64,000 bases of DNA from Gammaproteobacteria bacterium (GCA_003137095.1 PLET01000063.1:96591-160590), one strand, 5' to 3'; shown: positions 9,011-17,331, counted from the stretch's first letter. The notes: generated by a model not told the origin, from the letters alone. Numbers and translations: made by a program.

Positions 9011-9451
9011 TCACGGCGTGTAATGCGGGTGTACCCCCCCGGCATCGGCGATCAAATCGATGTCCGGGTATGTGCAACGGTCTTGCGGGCTCGTTGTCCC
9101 GATCTCGAGTACCCGGGCCGCCCGCGCTGACTTATTCACGAGGTGATGGCCATCGGGATCACCGCTCCTGAACGCCGCACAGTCGCCCGGCAGCAATGTT
9201 TCCTCGCCCGTGTCGGTGACCAGAATCAGCTCACCTTCCAGCACCCAGACGAATTCGTCTTCGTGGCTGTGACAATGGCGCTGGCTGGACCAGCCGCCGG
9301 CCTCAATCGTGGTCACGTTCACTCCGAATTGAGTCAGCCCCGCAGAACGCGCCAGCCGTTGAAGGGTTTGAGCGCTGCAGGGCTCGTCGAACGGACGCGG
9401 ATAGGAACTCGGTTTTTCCACCGGTAGCATGGAGAGGTTGATTTTCTTCAT
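9011..9451 (-). CDS. Cupin-domain protein
   Basis: 146 residues from the ATG at 9451 (MKKINLSMLPVEKPSSYPRP). The single conserved beta-barrel shows cupin motif 1 HCHSHEDEFVWVLEGE near residues 60-75 with metal-binding His/Glu, and motif 2 LLPGDCAAFRSGDPDGHHLVN. A small stand-alone cupin may bind a metal and act on or sense a small sugar-like or organic acid ligand; no reaction can be assigned. It ends 24 bp from the convergent deacetylase-like gene and is followed upstream by the TetR regulator, on the same strand. Confidence 0.82.
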   Translation of the reverse strand: MKKINLSMLPVEKPSSYPRPFDEPCSAQTLQRLARSAGLTQFGVNVTTIEAGGWSSQRHCHSHEDEFVWVLEGELILVTDTGEETLLPGDCAAFRSGDPDGHHLVNKSARAARVLEIGTTSPQDRCTYPDIDLIADAGGVHPHYTP

Positions 9452-9468
9452 GGCGTTGAGTATCGCAT

Positions 9469-10107
9469 CTAGCGATGCTCTTGGCCGACGCCGTGTTTGG
9501 CGGCTCTCGACCCATTCCGTTTCAAACTCCCGTCCCGGAGAAGTGCATCGGCACCGTTCTGCAATATGCGAACGGCATCGGCTTTGGATAGTCGCCCGTC
9601 GCTGGTGAATGCACCATCGATCAGGAGCGCGAGCTGAACCGCAACTTCGCCGGGCCGCGAGACCTTGATCTGAGCGACGATGCTTTTCAGCCGCTCGACC
9701 ATCGCCGCCTTGTGCCGCCTGCGAATCCTTCGGGCCGGATGCTCCGGATCGGCAAACTCGGCGGCCACATTGATTTGCGGGCACCCGCGATATCCTTCAC
9801 GCGACACGCGTTTGCCAATCCAGTCCAAGATACGCATCAGCCTGACCTTGGGATCAGCGGGCGCGGCGGCAACAACTCCGTCCCACTGTTGCCAGAATTC
9901 GCGATCCTCACGTTCAAGAAACGCGGCCACCAATGCATCTTTGGTGTCAAAATGGCGATACAGGCTGGTTTTAGCCACACCGGACTCCGCCACGATCCGG
10001 TCCATCCCCACTGCCCGAATGCCGTTGACGTAAAAGAGCCTCGAAGCGGCGGCGAGCACTTTGTCGGCGGTGCCGGTATCGGCCGGTGTAGCGGCCTTCC
10101 GGCTCAT
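9469..10107 (-). CDS. TetR-family transcriptional regulator
   Basis: 212 residues. The N-terminal DNA-binding domain is clear: KVLAAASRLFYVNGIRAVGM, then DRIVAESGVAKTSLYRHF as the helix-turn-helix, and DTKDALVAAFL. The C-terminal ligand domain is alpha-helical with RGCPQINVAAEF, common in regulators near short-chain or quinone-type oxidoreductases. It is divergent from the reductase gene at 10242, and the shared gap carries a doubled palindrome that is the likely operator. It probably represses that reductase and possibly itself; the inducer is unknown. Confidence 0.92.
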   Translation of the reverse strand: MSRKAATPADTGTADKVLAAASRLFYVNGIRAVGMDRIVAESGVAKTSLYRHFDTKDALVAAFLEREDREFWQQWDGVVAAAPADPKVRLMRILDWIGKRVSREGYRGCPQINVAAEFADPEHPARRIRRRHKAAMVERLKSIVAQIKVSRPGEVAVQLALLIDGAFTSDGRLSKADAVRILQNGADALLRDGSLKRNGSRAAKHGVGQEHR

Positions 10108-10178
10108 CAGTGTTTACCCTGCCAATGCATCGGCTGAGTCTGTCTGAGGATATGAATAATGGCAACGTCGGCGGTCGC

Positions 10179-10227
10179 TTGACAGCGCTACCGATCGGTA
10201 TCATGCTGGACGCTACCGATCGGTATC
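10179..10227 (+). promoter_or_regulatory. Promoter with two identical TetR-type palindromic operators
   Basis: TTGACA at 10179-10184 is followed by two copies of the 17-bp sequence CGCTACCGATCGGTATC (10186-10202 and 10211-10227). Each contains the perfect 12-bp palindrome TACCGATCGGTA (10189-10200 and 10214-10225), centred 25 bp apart. The first copy would lie between -35 and -10, the second over the transcription start, an ideal place for repression of the gene at 10242. The -10 itself is poor (CATGCT at 17 bp). The adjacent divergent TetR protein is the obvious binder. Confidence 0.8.
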
Positions 10228-10241
10228 GTTGAGCAATCCCC

Positions 10242-11258
10242 ATGACCAATCACGGTGTCTCTGTCTACGGCGCCACCGGCCACACCGGCCGCTTCGTGGC
10301 TTCGGAACTCGAACGCCGGGGTGTGTCCGTGCGACGCATCGGCCGTCGTTCCCCCGCCAATGCTTTGGCAAGGGATGGTGAACCCAACGTCTGGCGGAGC
10401 GCATCAATTGATCACCCGGAGACTCTCGACGGCGCCTTTGAAGGCACCGAAGCGGTCATCAATTGCGCCGGCCCGTTTCTCGACACGGCACCCGCGGTGA
10501 TCGAATCAGCCCTGCGCGTCGGCGCTCACTACCTGGACATTGCCGCGGAGCAGCGGTCCGTCCGGCAGTCCTTGGCGACCTATCACTCGGAGGCAAGGGA
10601 TAAGGGCCTCGTGGTGCTTCCCGCCATGGCGTTCTACGGAGGGCTCGCCGATTTGCTTGCCTCATGGATTTGCGCCGAGCTTTCGGTGGTCGACGAGATC
10701 CTCATCGGAATTGCCTTGGACTACTGGCACCCCACCGGCGGTACGCGACGCACTGGCGAGCGCAATACGGCCCGCAGGCTCGTTGTATCGCGTGGGCGCC
10801 TGGCCCCGGCGTCAGCTGCCGCCGCCGGAAGAAGCTGGCATTTTCCCGCTCCGTTCGGAGATGTCGCGGTAACGAGTGTTCCGCTGTCGGAAATCATAAC
10901 CATTTCCAGGCATATCGCAGCGACTCGCATCGAAAGCTTCATGAACGAGGCGCCCCTGAAGGATCTGCGAAATACCGATACACCTCCGCCAACGTCCACA
11001 GAGTCGAGCGGGCGATCGACTCAAACCTTTGCCATGGACGTGCGCGCCTCCGGTGCCGGCAAATCGAGGCGTATTATTGCATCCGGGCACGACATTTACG
11101 CCGTGACCGCACCGATCGTCGCCGAGGCCTGCATGCGGATTGTGACCGGAAGGTCAGCAAAGGGGGGTGCATTCGCGCCGGGCGAATTGTTTGATTCGCG
11201 GGATTTCCTGTCGGCCCTCCGCTCCGACATTCACGTGGAATTCCCCGTTGAGCCGTGA
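10242..11258 (+). CDS. Saccharopine dehydrogenase-like NAD(P)-binding oxidoreductase
   Basis: 338 residues. The N-terminus is a Rossmann fold, VSVYGATGHTGRFVASEL, followed by EAVINCAGPFLDTA and GAHYLDIAAEQ, typical of saccharopine-dehydrogenase NADP-binding-domain proteins and of the related trans-acting enoyl reductases. These use NAD(P)H in diverse small-molecule reductions. It lies directly behind the TetR operator and is the probable controlled gene. The stretch at residues ~235-265 is low complexity (TPPPTSTESSGRSTQ). Actual substrate unknown. Confidence 0.82.
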   Translation: MTNHGVSVYGATGHTGRFVASELERRGVSVRRIGRRSPANALARDGEPNVWRSASIDHPETLDGAFEGTEAVINCAGPFLDTAPAVIESALRVGAHYLDIAAEQRSVRQSLATYHSEARDKGLVVLPAMAFYGGLADLLASWICAELSVVDEILIGIALDYWHPTGGTRRTGERNTARRLVVSRGRLAPASAAAAGRSWHFPAPFGDVAVTSVPLSEIITISRHIAATRIESFMNEAPLKDLRNTDTPPPTSTESSGRSTQTFAMDVRASGAGKSRRIIASGHDIYAVTAPIVAEACMRIVTGRSAKGGAFAPGELFDSRDFLSALRSDIHVEFPVEP

Positions 11259-11323
11259 CCGATGGACTCCGTCCGATGAGATACGAACCCTATTTCATTG
11301 ACGGCAAAATTCAATCCCATTGC

Positions 11324-11342
11324 TATATCCGTAACGGATATA
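11324..11342 (+). promoter_or_regulatory. Perfect 19-bp palindrome upstream of PadR remnant (likely operator)
   Basis: TATATCCGTAACGGATATA has two perfect 9-bp arms around a single base and ends 3 bp before the ATG of the PadR-like open frame. PadR proteins bind palindromes in their own promoters, so this is probably the old autoregulatory operator. Because the regulator is broken, the site may now be orphaned or read by another PadR protein. Confidence 0.6.
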
Positions 11343-11345
11343 TTG

Positions 11346-11619
11346 ATGTCGCATCGTAAACCCATCGAATCGGAGCCACCGCTGTCTCCCGTGGTGTTTC
11401 ATATACTGTTGGCGCTGGCTACCGGCGAGCGACACGGCTACGACAATCATGCGCCAAGTCGCGCTCGATACCCTTCGGACCATGAGGCTCGGTCCCGGTA
11501 CATTGTATGGCTGCCTGAAGCGCATGCTCGAGTCCGGTCTCATCGAAGAGTGGAATTTTTCGAGCGGGCCGGCTCGGATTGCCGGTGTTCCTCCATGTCG
11601 GCTTGATTGTCGTGCGTAG
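11346..11619 (+). pseudogene. PadR-family regulator, frameshifted and truncated
   Basis: The ATG at 11346 opens a PadR winged-helix start (LSPVVFHILLALATGERHGY). At about 11442-11446 the frame breaks: read in the next frame the sequence continues as IMRQVALDTLRTM and GPGTLYGCLKRMLESGLIEE, the canonical rest of the PadR DNA-binding domain. After that the similarity fades and a stop occurs at 11617-11619, so the C-terminal helix is missing too. Both a one-base frameshift and a 3' loss are needed, so this is a pseudogene unless the frameshift is a sequencing error. Confidence 0.75.
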
Positions 11620-11656
11620 TGACATAGGTCACGGGCCATCGGTCGAGGCTTGAGTG

Positions 11657-12034
11657 ATGCGACGAGTTTTCCGGCTTTGGCAATCGAGCGGTTCGGATCT
11701 GCGGACCCTGCGGGCGGCATTGCGCAGTTCCCGCCGTCCGCGATGGCTCCTGCCGGCATTGTTAGCCTTGGCATTCTTCGCGCTCGATCCGCTAAATCTC
11801 GCGTTGCTTCCCGTGGGCCTGATCGACGATCTCGTGCTCCTGCCACTGCTGCTTCGAGTCCTTGCGCGCCTCGCCGCCGCCGCCCGGTCCATGTGCCGTG
11901 AGTCGAGCCTTGGAAGTTTTCATGCCTGGTGCGCGCAGGAGCAGCCCCATCACACGGGCGGTCGAGCTGCCATGGTAGCGTCCTTCAATGTGGTCACGAT
12001 CCAACCGACGAAGGTTGCGACCAGGAGGGGATAG
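11657..12034 (+). CDS. Small membrane protein, DUF1232/YkvA-like
   Basis: 125 residues from the ATG at 11657 (a GTG just before is also possible). Residues 30-70 are hydrophobic with LALLPVGLIDDLVLLPLLL, which resembles the short DUF1232 motif (D..P....G..DD). The part beyond residue ~80 is not hydrophobic, has no visible homology, and overlaps 85 bp of the convergent gene on the other strand, so the native stop may have been lost by frameshift. Function unknown. Confidence 0.45.
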   Translation: MRRVFRLWQSSGSDLRTLRAALRSSRRPRWLLPALLALAFFALDPLNLALLPVGLIDDLVLLPLLLRVLARLAAAARSMCRESSLGSFHAWCAQEQPHHTGGRAAMVASFNVVTIQPTKVATRRG

Positions 12035-12486
12035 GCAAAAAATGGCAGCGGCTGCGACAAGGGCGTGATCGGCGCGCCGGCGAAAATACGGCAGGCCGTG
12101 ACCGCGAATAGGAGCGCCGCCGCCAGTCCGAGCAACCGCACCAACGTCGGGAAGGCACGCGGCACGCTGATCGATGCAAGCCCCGCTGCCCACAGGCCGG
12201 CACCGCCGCCGAAAGACGGGGCACTTTGCGCCAGATCCATCGCCGCGCCGGAAACGATGAGACCTTCGCCGATGGCGAAGACCAGAAAGCCCGCCGCCAC
12301 CATCTCCTGCCCCAGTCTGAAGAAGCGGAGCGTGAGCAACGAACAAGCCATCACCAGTGCGATGCCGTCGATACCCCAGGCCAGTCCCCGCAGCGACGCC
12401 GATGGGGCGAACGTCCCCGCCAAACCCAGTGCTCCACCGACGCCGAGTCCGAGCGAAGCCAGCATTCTGAGCGCTTTGTCATTCAC
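11950..12486 (-). CDS. Predicted inner-membrane protein, six or so helices, unknown function
   Basis: 178 residues, almost all hydrophobic: about six segments including LGLGVGGALGLAGTFAP, GIDGIALVMACSLLTL, MVAAGFLVFAIGEGLIVSG, LVRLLGLAAALLFAVTACRI and PLLVATFVGWIVTTL. No signal peptide cleavage or catalytic motif. I do not recognise a named family. It ends inside the tail of the convergent DUF1232-like frame and stands alone on its strand. Confidence 0.7.
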   Translation of the reverse strand: MNDKALRMLASLGLGVGGALGLAGTFAPSASLRGLAWGIDGIALVMACSLLTLRFFRLGQEMVAAGFLVFAIGEGLIVSGAAMDLAQSAPSFGGGAGLWAAGLASISVPRAFPTLVRLLGLAAALLFAVTACRIFAGAPITPLSQPLPFFAYPLLVATFVGWIVTTLKDATMAARPPV

Positions 12487-12643
12487 GGCGGCCTCTCCTT
12501 ACGGCAAAGATACTCATCACCGCGGCCGCTGACCAGGGCGTGGTACACGTCGGCTCCGCCGGCAGCGGCCATTTTTTTCCGCCCGGCGGCTGAAACTTGC
12601 CGCCTCCGGGCGCCCCGCGCCGGCGGCACCCCCCCCGGCGGTA

Positions 12644-12660
12644 TGGCACGAATGATGCTT
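12644..12660 (+). promoter_or_regulatory. Sigma-54 (-24/-12) type promoter
   Basis: TGGCACG-AATG-ATGCT matches the RpoN consensus TGGCACG-N4-TTGCW with one mismatch, and the invariant GG and GC are exactly 10 bases apart. The predicted start (~12671) gives a ~30-base leader carrying GGAGG at 12691-12695 before the ATG at 12700. It would drive the small poly-His protein and the overlapping glycosyltransferase-type gene. Needs an enhancer-binding activator; none is in the window. Confidence 0.6.
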
Positions 12661-12699
12661 GTCCGACCAATGTCCCAACGAGGCAAATTCGGAGGTCTT

Positions 12700-13182
12700 A
12701 TGAGCATCAGTTCGATCGGCAGCACCGCCGCGGCGGCTAGTGCGTCCACCAACCCGTTCCAGCAGGAACGCCAGGATTTCCTGGCGCTCGAGCAGGCAAT
12801 CAGCAGCGGCAATCTGGCCGGCGCGCAAAGCGTGTTCGCGAATCTGCAGCAGACCCTGCAGTCGACCAACGGCATTGCCTCGGGACCAGCCCCCACCGTC
12901 GCGCCCACGGCTGCCACCACCACCGCCGTCCCGGCGAGCGGATCGGTCATTCAAAATGACGTGACGGCGTTGAGCACGGCCCTCTCGACCAACAATCTGA
13001 CCGCCGCGCAAGCCGCCCTGCAGCAGCTGCAAACCGATTTGAAGTCCCAGACAGGAGGGCGTGGTCACCACCACCACCACCACGGCGGCGGTGCCCTCGC
13101 GAGCCTGCTCAGCGGCATCAGCTCGACCTCGACCGCCACGCCGACCTCGACCACCGGTAGCCAGCTCAACACCACGGCCTGA
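12700..13182 (+). CDS. Two-repeat Ala/Ser/Thr-rich protein with internal hexahistidine
   Basis: 160 residues, start fixed by GGAGG five bases before the ATG. Two homologous helices repeat: residues ~25-48 (LEQAISSGNLAGAQSVFANL) and ~92-115 (LSTALSTNNLTAAQAALQQL), separated by a Pro/Ala/Thr linker. A natural run of six His in a Gly/Arg context follows near residue 128 and the tail is Ser/Thr-rich. No signal peptide. Similar short repeat proteins occur in proteobacteria as unknowns. Its stop overlaps the start of a TPR O-GlcNAc-transferase-like gene (TGATG), so the Ser/Thr-rich tail might be a substrate of that enzyme; this is inference. Confidence 0.75.
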   Translation: MSISSIGSTAAAASASTNPFQQERQDFLALEQAISSGNLAGAQSVFANLQQTLQSTNGIASGPAPTVAPTAATTTAVPASGSVIQNDVTALSTALSTNNLTAAQAALQQLQTDLKSQTGGRGHHHHHHGGGALASLLSGISSTSTATPTSTTGSQLNTTA

Positions 13183-15461
13183 TGGCGGCCGCGGCGCGCC
13201 GCGATCGGCTCCTGGAGCGCGCCACTGAGCGGCATCGCGCGGGCGATTTGGATGCGGCGCGCGCGCTGTATCAGGCGCTGCTGGCGGAGGCGCCGGGCGA
13301 TGCGGTGGCGCTGTTTCGCAGCGGGTTGCTGGAACTGCAGCAGGGTCATCCGGAAGCGGCGCTCACGCTCATCGAAGGCGCCGTGGCGGCGGCTCCAGAG
13401 GATCCCCGCCATCATTTCGGTTTGGGCCAGGCGCTGCAGGCGATGCGGCGCTGGGAAGCCGCCGCGGTGGCCTACCGCCGCTCGCTACAGGCGGCGCCGG
13501 ACTCCCCGGACGCGCTATTCGCACTCGGCCTGACGCTGCAGTCGCTGGGTGATGGCGCCGCCGCGATCGAGGCATACCGGGAAGCCGTGCGGCTGCGGCC
13601 GGCGTTTGCCGACGCGCACAACAATCTCGGCGTTGCGCTAATGAACCTCGAGCGGCTCGAGGAGGCGATCGAGGCGCTGCGCCGCGCGACCGAGCAGGAC
13701 CCCGGCAGCGCTTCCCATGCGGTCAACCTCGGCATCGCTCTGTGCCGCCGGCGGGATTTCCCGGCCGCCGAAGCGATGCTGCGCCGTGCCACGGTCCGCC
13801 ACCCCGGTCATGCCGAGTCGGCATTCAATCTCGGAAACGCACTGCACGGACTTGGACGGATGACCGAGGCGGTCGATCAATACCGGCGGGCATTGGCGCT
13901 ACGCCCGGATTATGCCGATGCCTGCAACAACCTCGGCAACGCGTACAAGGAGCTCGGCGAGTTCGGGCAGGCCTTGGCGGCCTACGAAGACGCCCTGCGC
14001 GTGCAGCCGGATTTCGCGGCGGCCTCCAACAACGCGGCCTGCCTGCTGCGCACGCTCGGTCGTATCGGCGAGGCGGAGGCGATGCTGCGGCGGGGCCTGC
14101 TGCGCCATCCCGACAACGCGGTTCTGCACAACAGCCTCGGCAGCGTGCTCAAGGATGCCGGCGAACTCGATACCGCGATCGAATGCTTCCGCGCTTCCCT
14201 GGCCCTTGATCCGGGCGCCGCAGCCACGCACAGCAATCTCGCCTACTCGCTCTCGTTTCAGTCGCCGGAACCTTGGCCCATATTGCAGGAGTGCCTGCGC
14301 TGGGACGCGCGCTTCGCGGCGGGACTGGCCGGTGCCGCGCGTCCGACCGAACGCGCGGCCCGCCTGAGGGTGGGCTACGTCTCGCCCGATTTTCGCGACC
14401 ATTGCCAGAGCCTGTTCACGATTCCGCTGCTGGAGCACCACGATCACGCGGACTTCGAGATCTTCTGCTACTCGAGCGTCGAGCGTCCCGACAGCCTCAC
14501 GCGGCGCATCGCCGGCCATGCCGACGTCTGGCGTGACGTGCGGCGGCTGGACGATGTCGCGCTCGCCGCGATGATCCGCGCCGATGGCATCCACATCCTC
14601 GTGGATCTGACCATGCACATGGCCAATGGCAGGCCGCTGGTGTTCGCGCGCAAGCCGGCGCCGCTGCAGGTGGCATGGCTGGCTTACCCCGGCACCACCG
14701 GCATGGCCGCGATGGACTACCGACTGAGCGATCTGCGCCTGGACCCGGAGGGCTGGGACTCACACTACCGCGAACGCAGCCTGCGGTTGCCGGACTCGTT
14801 CTGGTGCTACGACCCGCTGGGCGGTCCTCCGGTCAATGAGCTGCCCGCGGATGCGCGCGGCCGCCTGACCTTCGGCTGCCTGAACAATCCTTGCAAGCTG
14901 ACCGACCGGACGCTTGTGCTGTGGGGCGCGGTGCTGCGGGCCCTGCCCGAATCGAGGCTGGTGTTGATGATTCCCGGCGAGTACGGCGGGCGTATGCTGC
15001 AGCGCCTGGCGGCCCAGGGCATCGATGCCGAACGCGTGAGCCTCGAGCCATTCCGGCCGCGCGCCGATTACCTGCGGACCTATCACGACATCGACATCGG
15101 TCTGGACACCTTTCCGTACAACGGCCACACCACCAGCCTCGATGCGCTGTGGATGGGCGTGCCGGTGGTCACGCGCGCAGGCGCCACCTGCGTGGGACGC
15201 GCCGGACTGAGCCAGCTGTTTCACGTCGATCTGCCGGATCTCGCGGCGCACAGCGACGAGGACTTCGTGAGCGCCGCGCTGAAACTGGCGCGCGATCTGG
15301 GTCGCCTGCGGCAGCTGCGGCGCGAACTGCGGCCGCGGCTCGAGCGCTCCGCGCTGATGGACGGCGCCCGCTTTGCACGCAACATGGAGGCCGCCTATCA
15401 ACAGATCTGGCGGCGCTATTGCGCCGCGGGCAACTCCGTGGCCGCCGGCGCCGGACCCTGA
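13182..15461 (+). CDS. TPR protein with O-GlcNAc transferase-type (SPINDLY/GT41) catalytic domain
   Basis: 759 residues. Residues ~1-390 are roughly ten tetratricopeptide repeats (for example FADAHNNLGVALMNLERLEE, YADACNNLGNAYKELGEFGQ). The catalytic half begins RVGYVSPDFRDH near residue 402, whose His is the proposed catalytic base in GT41, and continues with LNNPCKLTD, FDTFPYNGHTTSLDALWMG-type UDP-sugar binding (written here DTFPYNGHTTSLDALWMGV) and VPVVTRAG. Bacterial members transfer a sugar to Ser/Thr of proteins, in some species flagellins. Start ATG overlaps the stop of the upstream poly-His gene. Cytoplasmic. Acceptor unknown. Confidence 0.9.
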   Translation: MAAAARRDRLLERATERHRAGDLDAARALYQALLAEAPGDAVALFRSGLLELQQGHPEAALTLIEGAVAAAPEDPRHHFGLGQALQAMRRWEAAAVAYRRSLQAAPDSPDALFALGLTLQSLGDGAAAIEAYREAVRLRPAFADAHNNLGVALMNLERLEEAIEALRRATEQDPGSASHAVNLGIALCRRRDFPAAEAMLRRATVRHPGHAESAFNLGNALHGLGRMTEAVDQYRRALALRPDYADACNNLGNAYKELGEFGQALAAYEDALRVQPDFAAASNNAACLLRTLGRIGEAEAMLRRGLLRHPDNAVLHNSLGSVLKDAGELDTAIECFRASLALDPGAAATHSNLAYSLSFQSPEPWPILQECLRWDARFAAGLAGAARPTERAARLRVGYVSPDFRDHCQSLFTIPLLEHHDHADFEIFCYSSVERPDSLTRRIAGHADVWRDVRRLDDVALAAMIRADGIHILVDLTMHMANGRPLVFARKPAPLQVAWLAYPGTTGMAAMDYRLSDLRLDPEGWDSHYRERSLRLPDSFWCYDPLGGPPVNELPADARGRLTFGCLNNPCKLTDRTLVLWGAVLRALPESRLVLMIPGEYGGRMLQRLAAQGIDAERVSLEPFRPRADYLRTYHDIDIGLDTFPYNGHTTSLDALWMGVPVVTRAGATCVGRAGLSQLFHVDLPDLAAHSDEDFVSAALKLARDLGRLRQLRRELRPRLERSALMDGARFARNMEAAYQQIWRRYCAAGNSVAAGAGP

Positions 15462-15468
15462 GCGCGGC

Positions 15469-16569
15469 TCAGACCAGCTCTTTCAGGACGTCGCGCTGAA
15501 ACGGCTTGAGCGCGTCGATGGCGCCGCGGCGCACCAGCAGCGGCCAATCCGGATTCACGATGAGTGAACGCCCGACGGCCACCAGATCGAATTCCCCGCG
15601 CTCCAGGCGCTCGATCAGCTCGTCGATGCCGGTGATGGCGGCGCCCTCGTCGGTGCGGAACGTGGTCGTGAATTCTTCGTTCAACGTCACCGAGCCGACG
15701 GTGATGGTTGGCTTGCCGGTGAGCTTCTTGGTCCAGCCCGCCAGATTCAGGCGGCTTCCCGGGAATTCCGGTTCCCAGAAGCGCCGCGTCGAACAGTGGA
15801 AGATATCCACCCCGGCGGCCGCCAGCGGCTGCAGCAGGGTGTCGAGTTCCTGCGCAGTGCGCGCCAGCTTGGCGGCGTAATCCTGCATCTTCCACTGCGA
15901 GAAGCGCAGCGCGAGCGGAAATTCCGGTCCCACCTGGCGGCGAACCTCGCGGATCACCTCCACCGCAAAGCGGGTGCGAGCCGCCAGATCCCCGCCGTAC
16001 TCGTCGGTGCGCTGATTGGTGCCGTCCCACAGGAACTGGTCGATCAGATAGCCGTGTGCGCCGTGCAGCTCCACCCCATCGAAGCCGAGTTCCTTGGCCG
16101 AGCGGGCGGCCACGCCATAGGCCGCCACCACCGCGGCGATCTCCTCCCGGCTCATGGGCTCGCCGCGCTTCTCGCCGGGCAGCCACAGGCCCGATGGTGA
16201 GGCGGTGACGAAGCCCGCGGGGGCATTCCTCGAGGCGGCGATGCCGGTGTGCCACAGCTGCGGGAAGATCCGGCCGTGCGCGGCGTGCACCGCGCGGGCG
16301 ACCTCACGCCAACCCGCCAGCGCATCCTCGCCGTGGAAGCGCGGCACGTCGGGCATCGAACCGGCGGTGGGATGCGGGATCCAGGTGCCCTCGGTGATCA
16401 GCAATCCGGTGCCGCCTTCGGCGCGGCGGCGGTAGTAGGCCGCGACGTTCGCTCCAGGCACGCCGCCGGGGGACTTCGCGCGCGTCATGGGCGCCATCAC
16501 CAATCGATTGGGCAGCAGCAGATTCCGCAGGCGGAAGGGTTCAAACAAGGCGTGGGTGGAGACCGGCAT
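15469..16569 (-). CDS. NADH:flavin oxidoreductase / old yellow enzyme
   Basis: 366 residues from the ATG at 16569 (MPVSTHALFEPFRLRN); an ATG three codons earlier (16578) is possible. N-terminal LLLPNRLVMAPMTRAKSPGG binds FMN, PQLWHTG near residue 108, FDGVELHGAHGYLIDQFLW near 165, and RTDEYGGD near 190 are hallmarks of the family. The last part carries the GSVTLNEEF and VGRSLIVNPDWP FMN phosphate motifs. These FMN enzymes reduce activated alkenes with NAD(P)H. A TATAAT overlaps the earlier ATG on this strand (16582-16577), which would allow a near-leaderless transcript starting at 16569. It converges with the glycosyltransferase gene with 7 bp between. Confidence 0.9.
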   Translation of the reverse strand: MPVSTHALFEPFRLRNLLLPNRLVMAPMTRAKSPGGVPGANVAAYYRRRAEGGTGLLITEGTWIPHPTAGSMPDVPRFHGEDALAGWREVARAVHAAHGRIFPQLWHTGIAASRNAPAGFVTASPSGLWLPGEKRGEPMSREEIAAVVAAYGVAARSAKELGFDGVELHGAHGYLIDQFLWDGTNQRTDEYGGDLAARTRFAVEVIREVRRQVGPEFPLALRFSQWKMQDYAAKLARTAQELDTLLQPLAAAGVDIFHCSTRRFWEPEFPGSRLNLAGWTKKLTGKPTITVGSVTLNEEFTTTFRTDEGAAITGIDELIERLERGEFDLVAVGRSLIVNPDWPLLVRRGAIDALKPFQRDVLKELV

Positions 16570-16787
16570 GGGCGCCATTATAGAGGTGGGCTTCCGCGGC
16601 ACATGAACGAATCGGATGAAAAGTGCGCATGGGGGGAGGTTCTCAGCCTGATTCGTTCGCGAACCACGGTGCCCGGCTTGCACCGTAGCGCGTGCGCGGC
16701 ACATCGCAAAACATCACTTCGTTCTAACCTTATGTCCGCGCACCCGCCCGATATAACCGCGGATGCTGTGCTTCTGATCAGGCGTCA

Positions 16788-16817
16788 TTGGACGGCTGTT
16801 GCCGCAGCGGCGATAGT
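16788..16817 (+). promoter_or_regulatory. Candidate sigma-70 promoter for the exported protein gene
   Basis: TTGGAC (16788-16793) and GATAGT (16812-16817) are 18 bp apart, 44 bp before the ATG at 16861. Both hexamers are imperfect. The rest of the 16570-16860 gap shows no gene. Confidence 0.3.
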
Positions 16818-16860
16818 CACCGTACAGGAGCGCCGTCGAAGACGGTGCCGAGGAGTTTCC

Positions 16861-17331
16861 ATGGAGATGATTGATCGAACACGAGCCGCCGCGATCGGCG
16901 GCCTGTTTCTCGCCGCGGCTGTGCTCGGCCGCGCGATCCCGCCGGCCGCCGCCGCTGCTGCCGCGGACTCCCTGCCGCCCTACCAGGTGGAATGGGTGTA
17001 CCGGGTGAAATGGGGTCACGACGAAGAGTTCTGGCAGATCTTCCAGAAGACGCAGATCCCCGTGCTCGACAAGGAGAAGGAACTCGGCTACGTCACCGGC
17101 TACCAGGTGTTCAGGCCGGGCCTGCACACGGGCGAGGAGTCGCGCTGGAATTATCGCGTCGTGATCACCTACAAGGATCTGCTGTCGAGCACCAAAGGCA
17201 GGAGCTTGGAGAAGCAGCTCTTTCCCGACCGCGAGGCCTATCGGAAAATCGAGAACCGCCGCTGGGAACTCGTGGACGCGCATTACGATCTGCCGATCCG
17301 CGAGATCGACCCGCACGCCGCCGCCGACTAA
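16861..17331 (+). CDS. Exported protein of unknown function
   Basis: 156 residues from an ATG behind GAGGAG. Residues 1-33 form a signal peptide (AAAIGGLFLAAAVLGRAIPP then AAAAAAADS). The mature part is ~120 residues, charged and aromatic (YQVEWVYRVKWGHDEEFWQI, LDKEKELGYVTGYQVF, HYDLPIREIDPH). The two-strand/helix pattern with a conserved-looking VxWVYRVK start recalls a dimeric alpha/beta barrel, but I cannot name the family. Sits 290 bp before the porin gene with a terminator between. Confidence 0.75.
   Translation: MEMIDRTRAAAIGGLFLAAAVLGRAIPPAAAAAAADSLPPYQVEWVYRVKWGHDEEFWQIFQKTQIPVLDKEKELGYVTGYQVFRPGLHTGEESRWNYRVVITYKDLLSSTKGRSLEKQLFPDREAYRKIENRRWELVDAHYDLPIREIDPHAAAD

Noticed and set aside
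13067-13084. Hexahistidine run that looks like an affinity tag
   Set aside because: It lies inside a natural repeat protein with Gly/Arg context, genomic codon use and no vector sequence around it. It is a natural His run.
16249-16860. Upstream extension of the exported protein at 16861
   Set aside because: It is antisense to the old yellow enzyme gene, and a ribosome binding site plus signal peptide fix the start at 16861.
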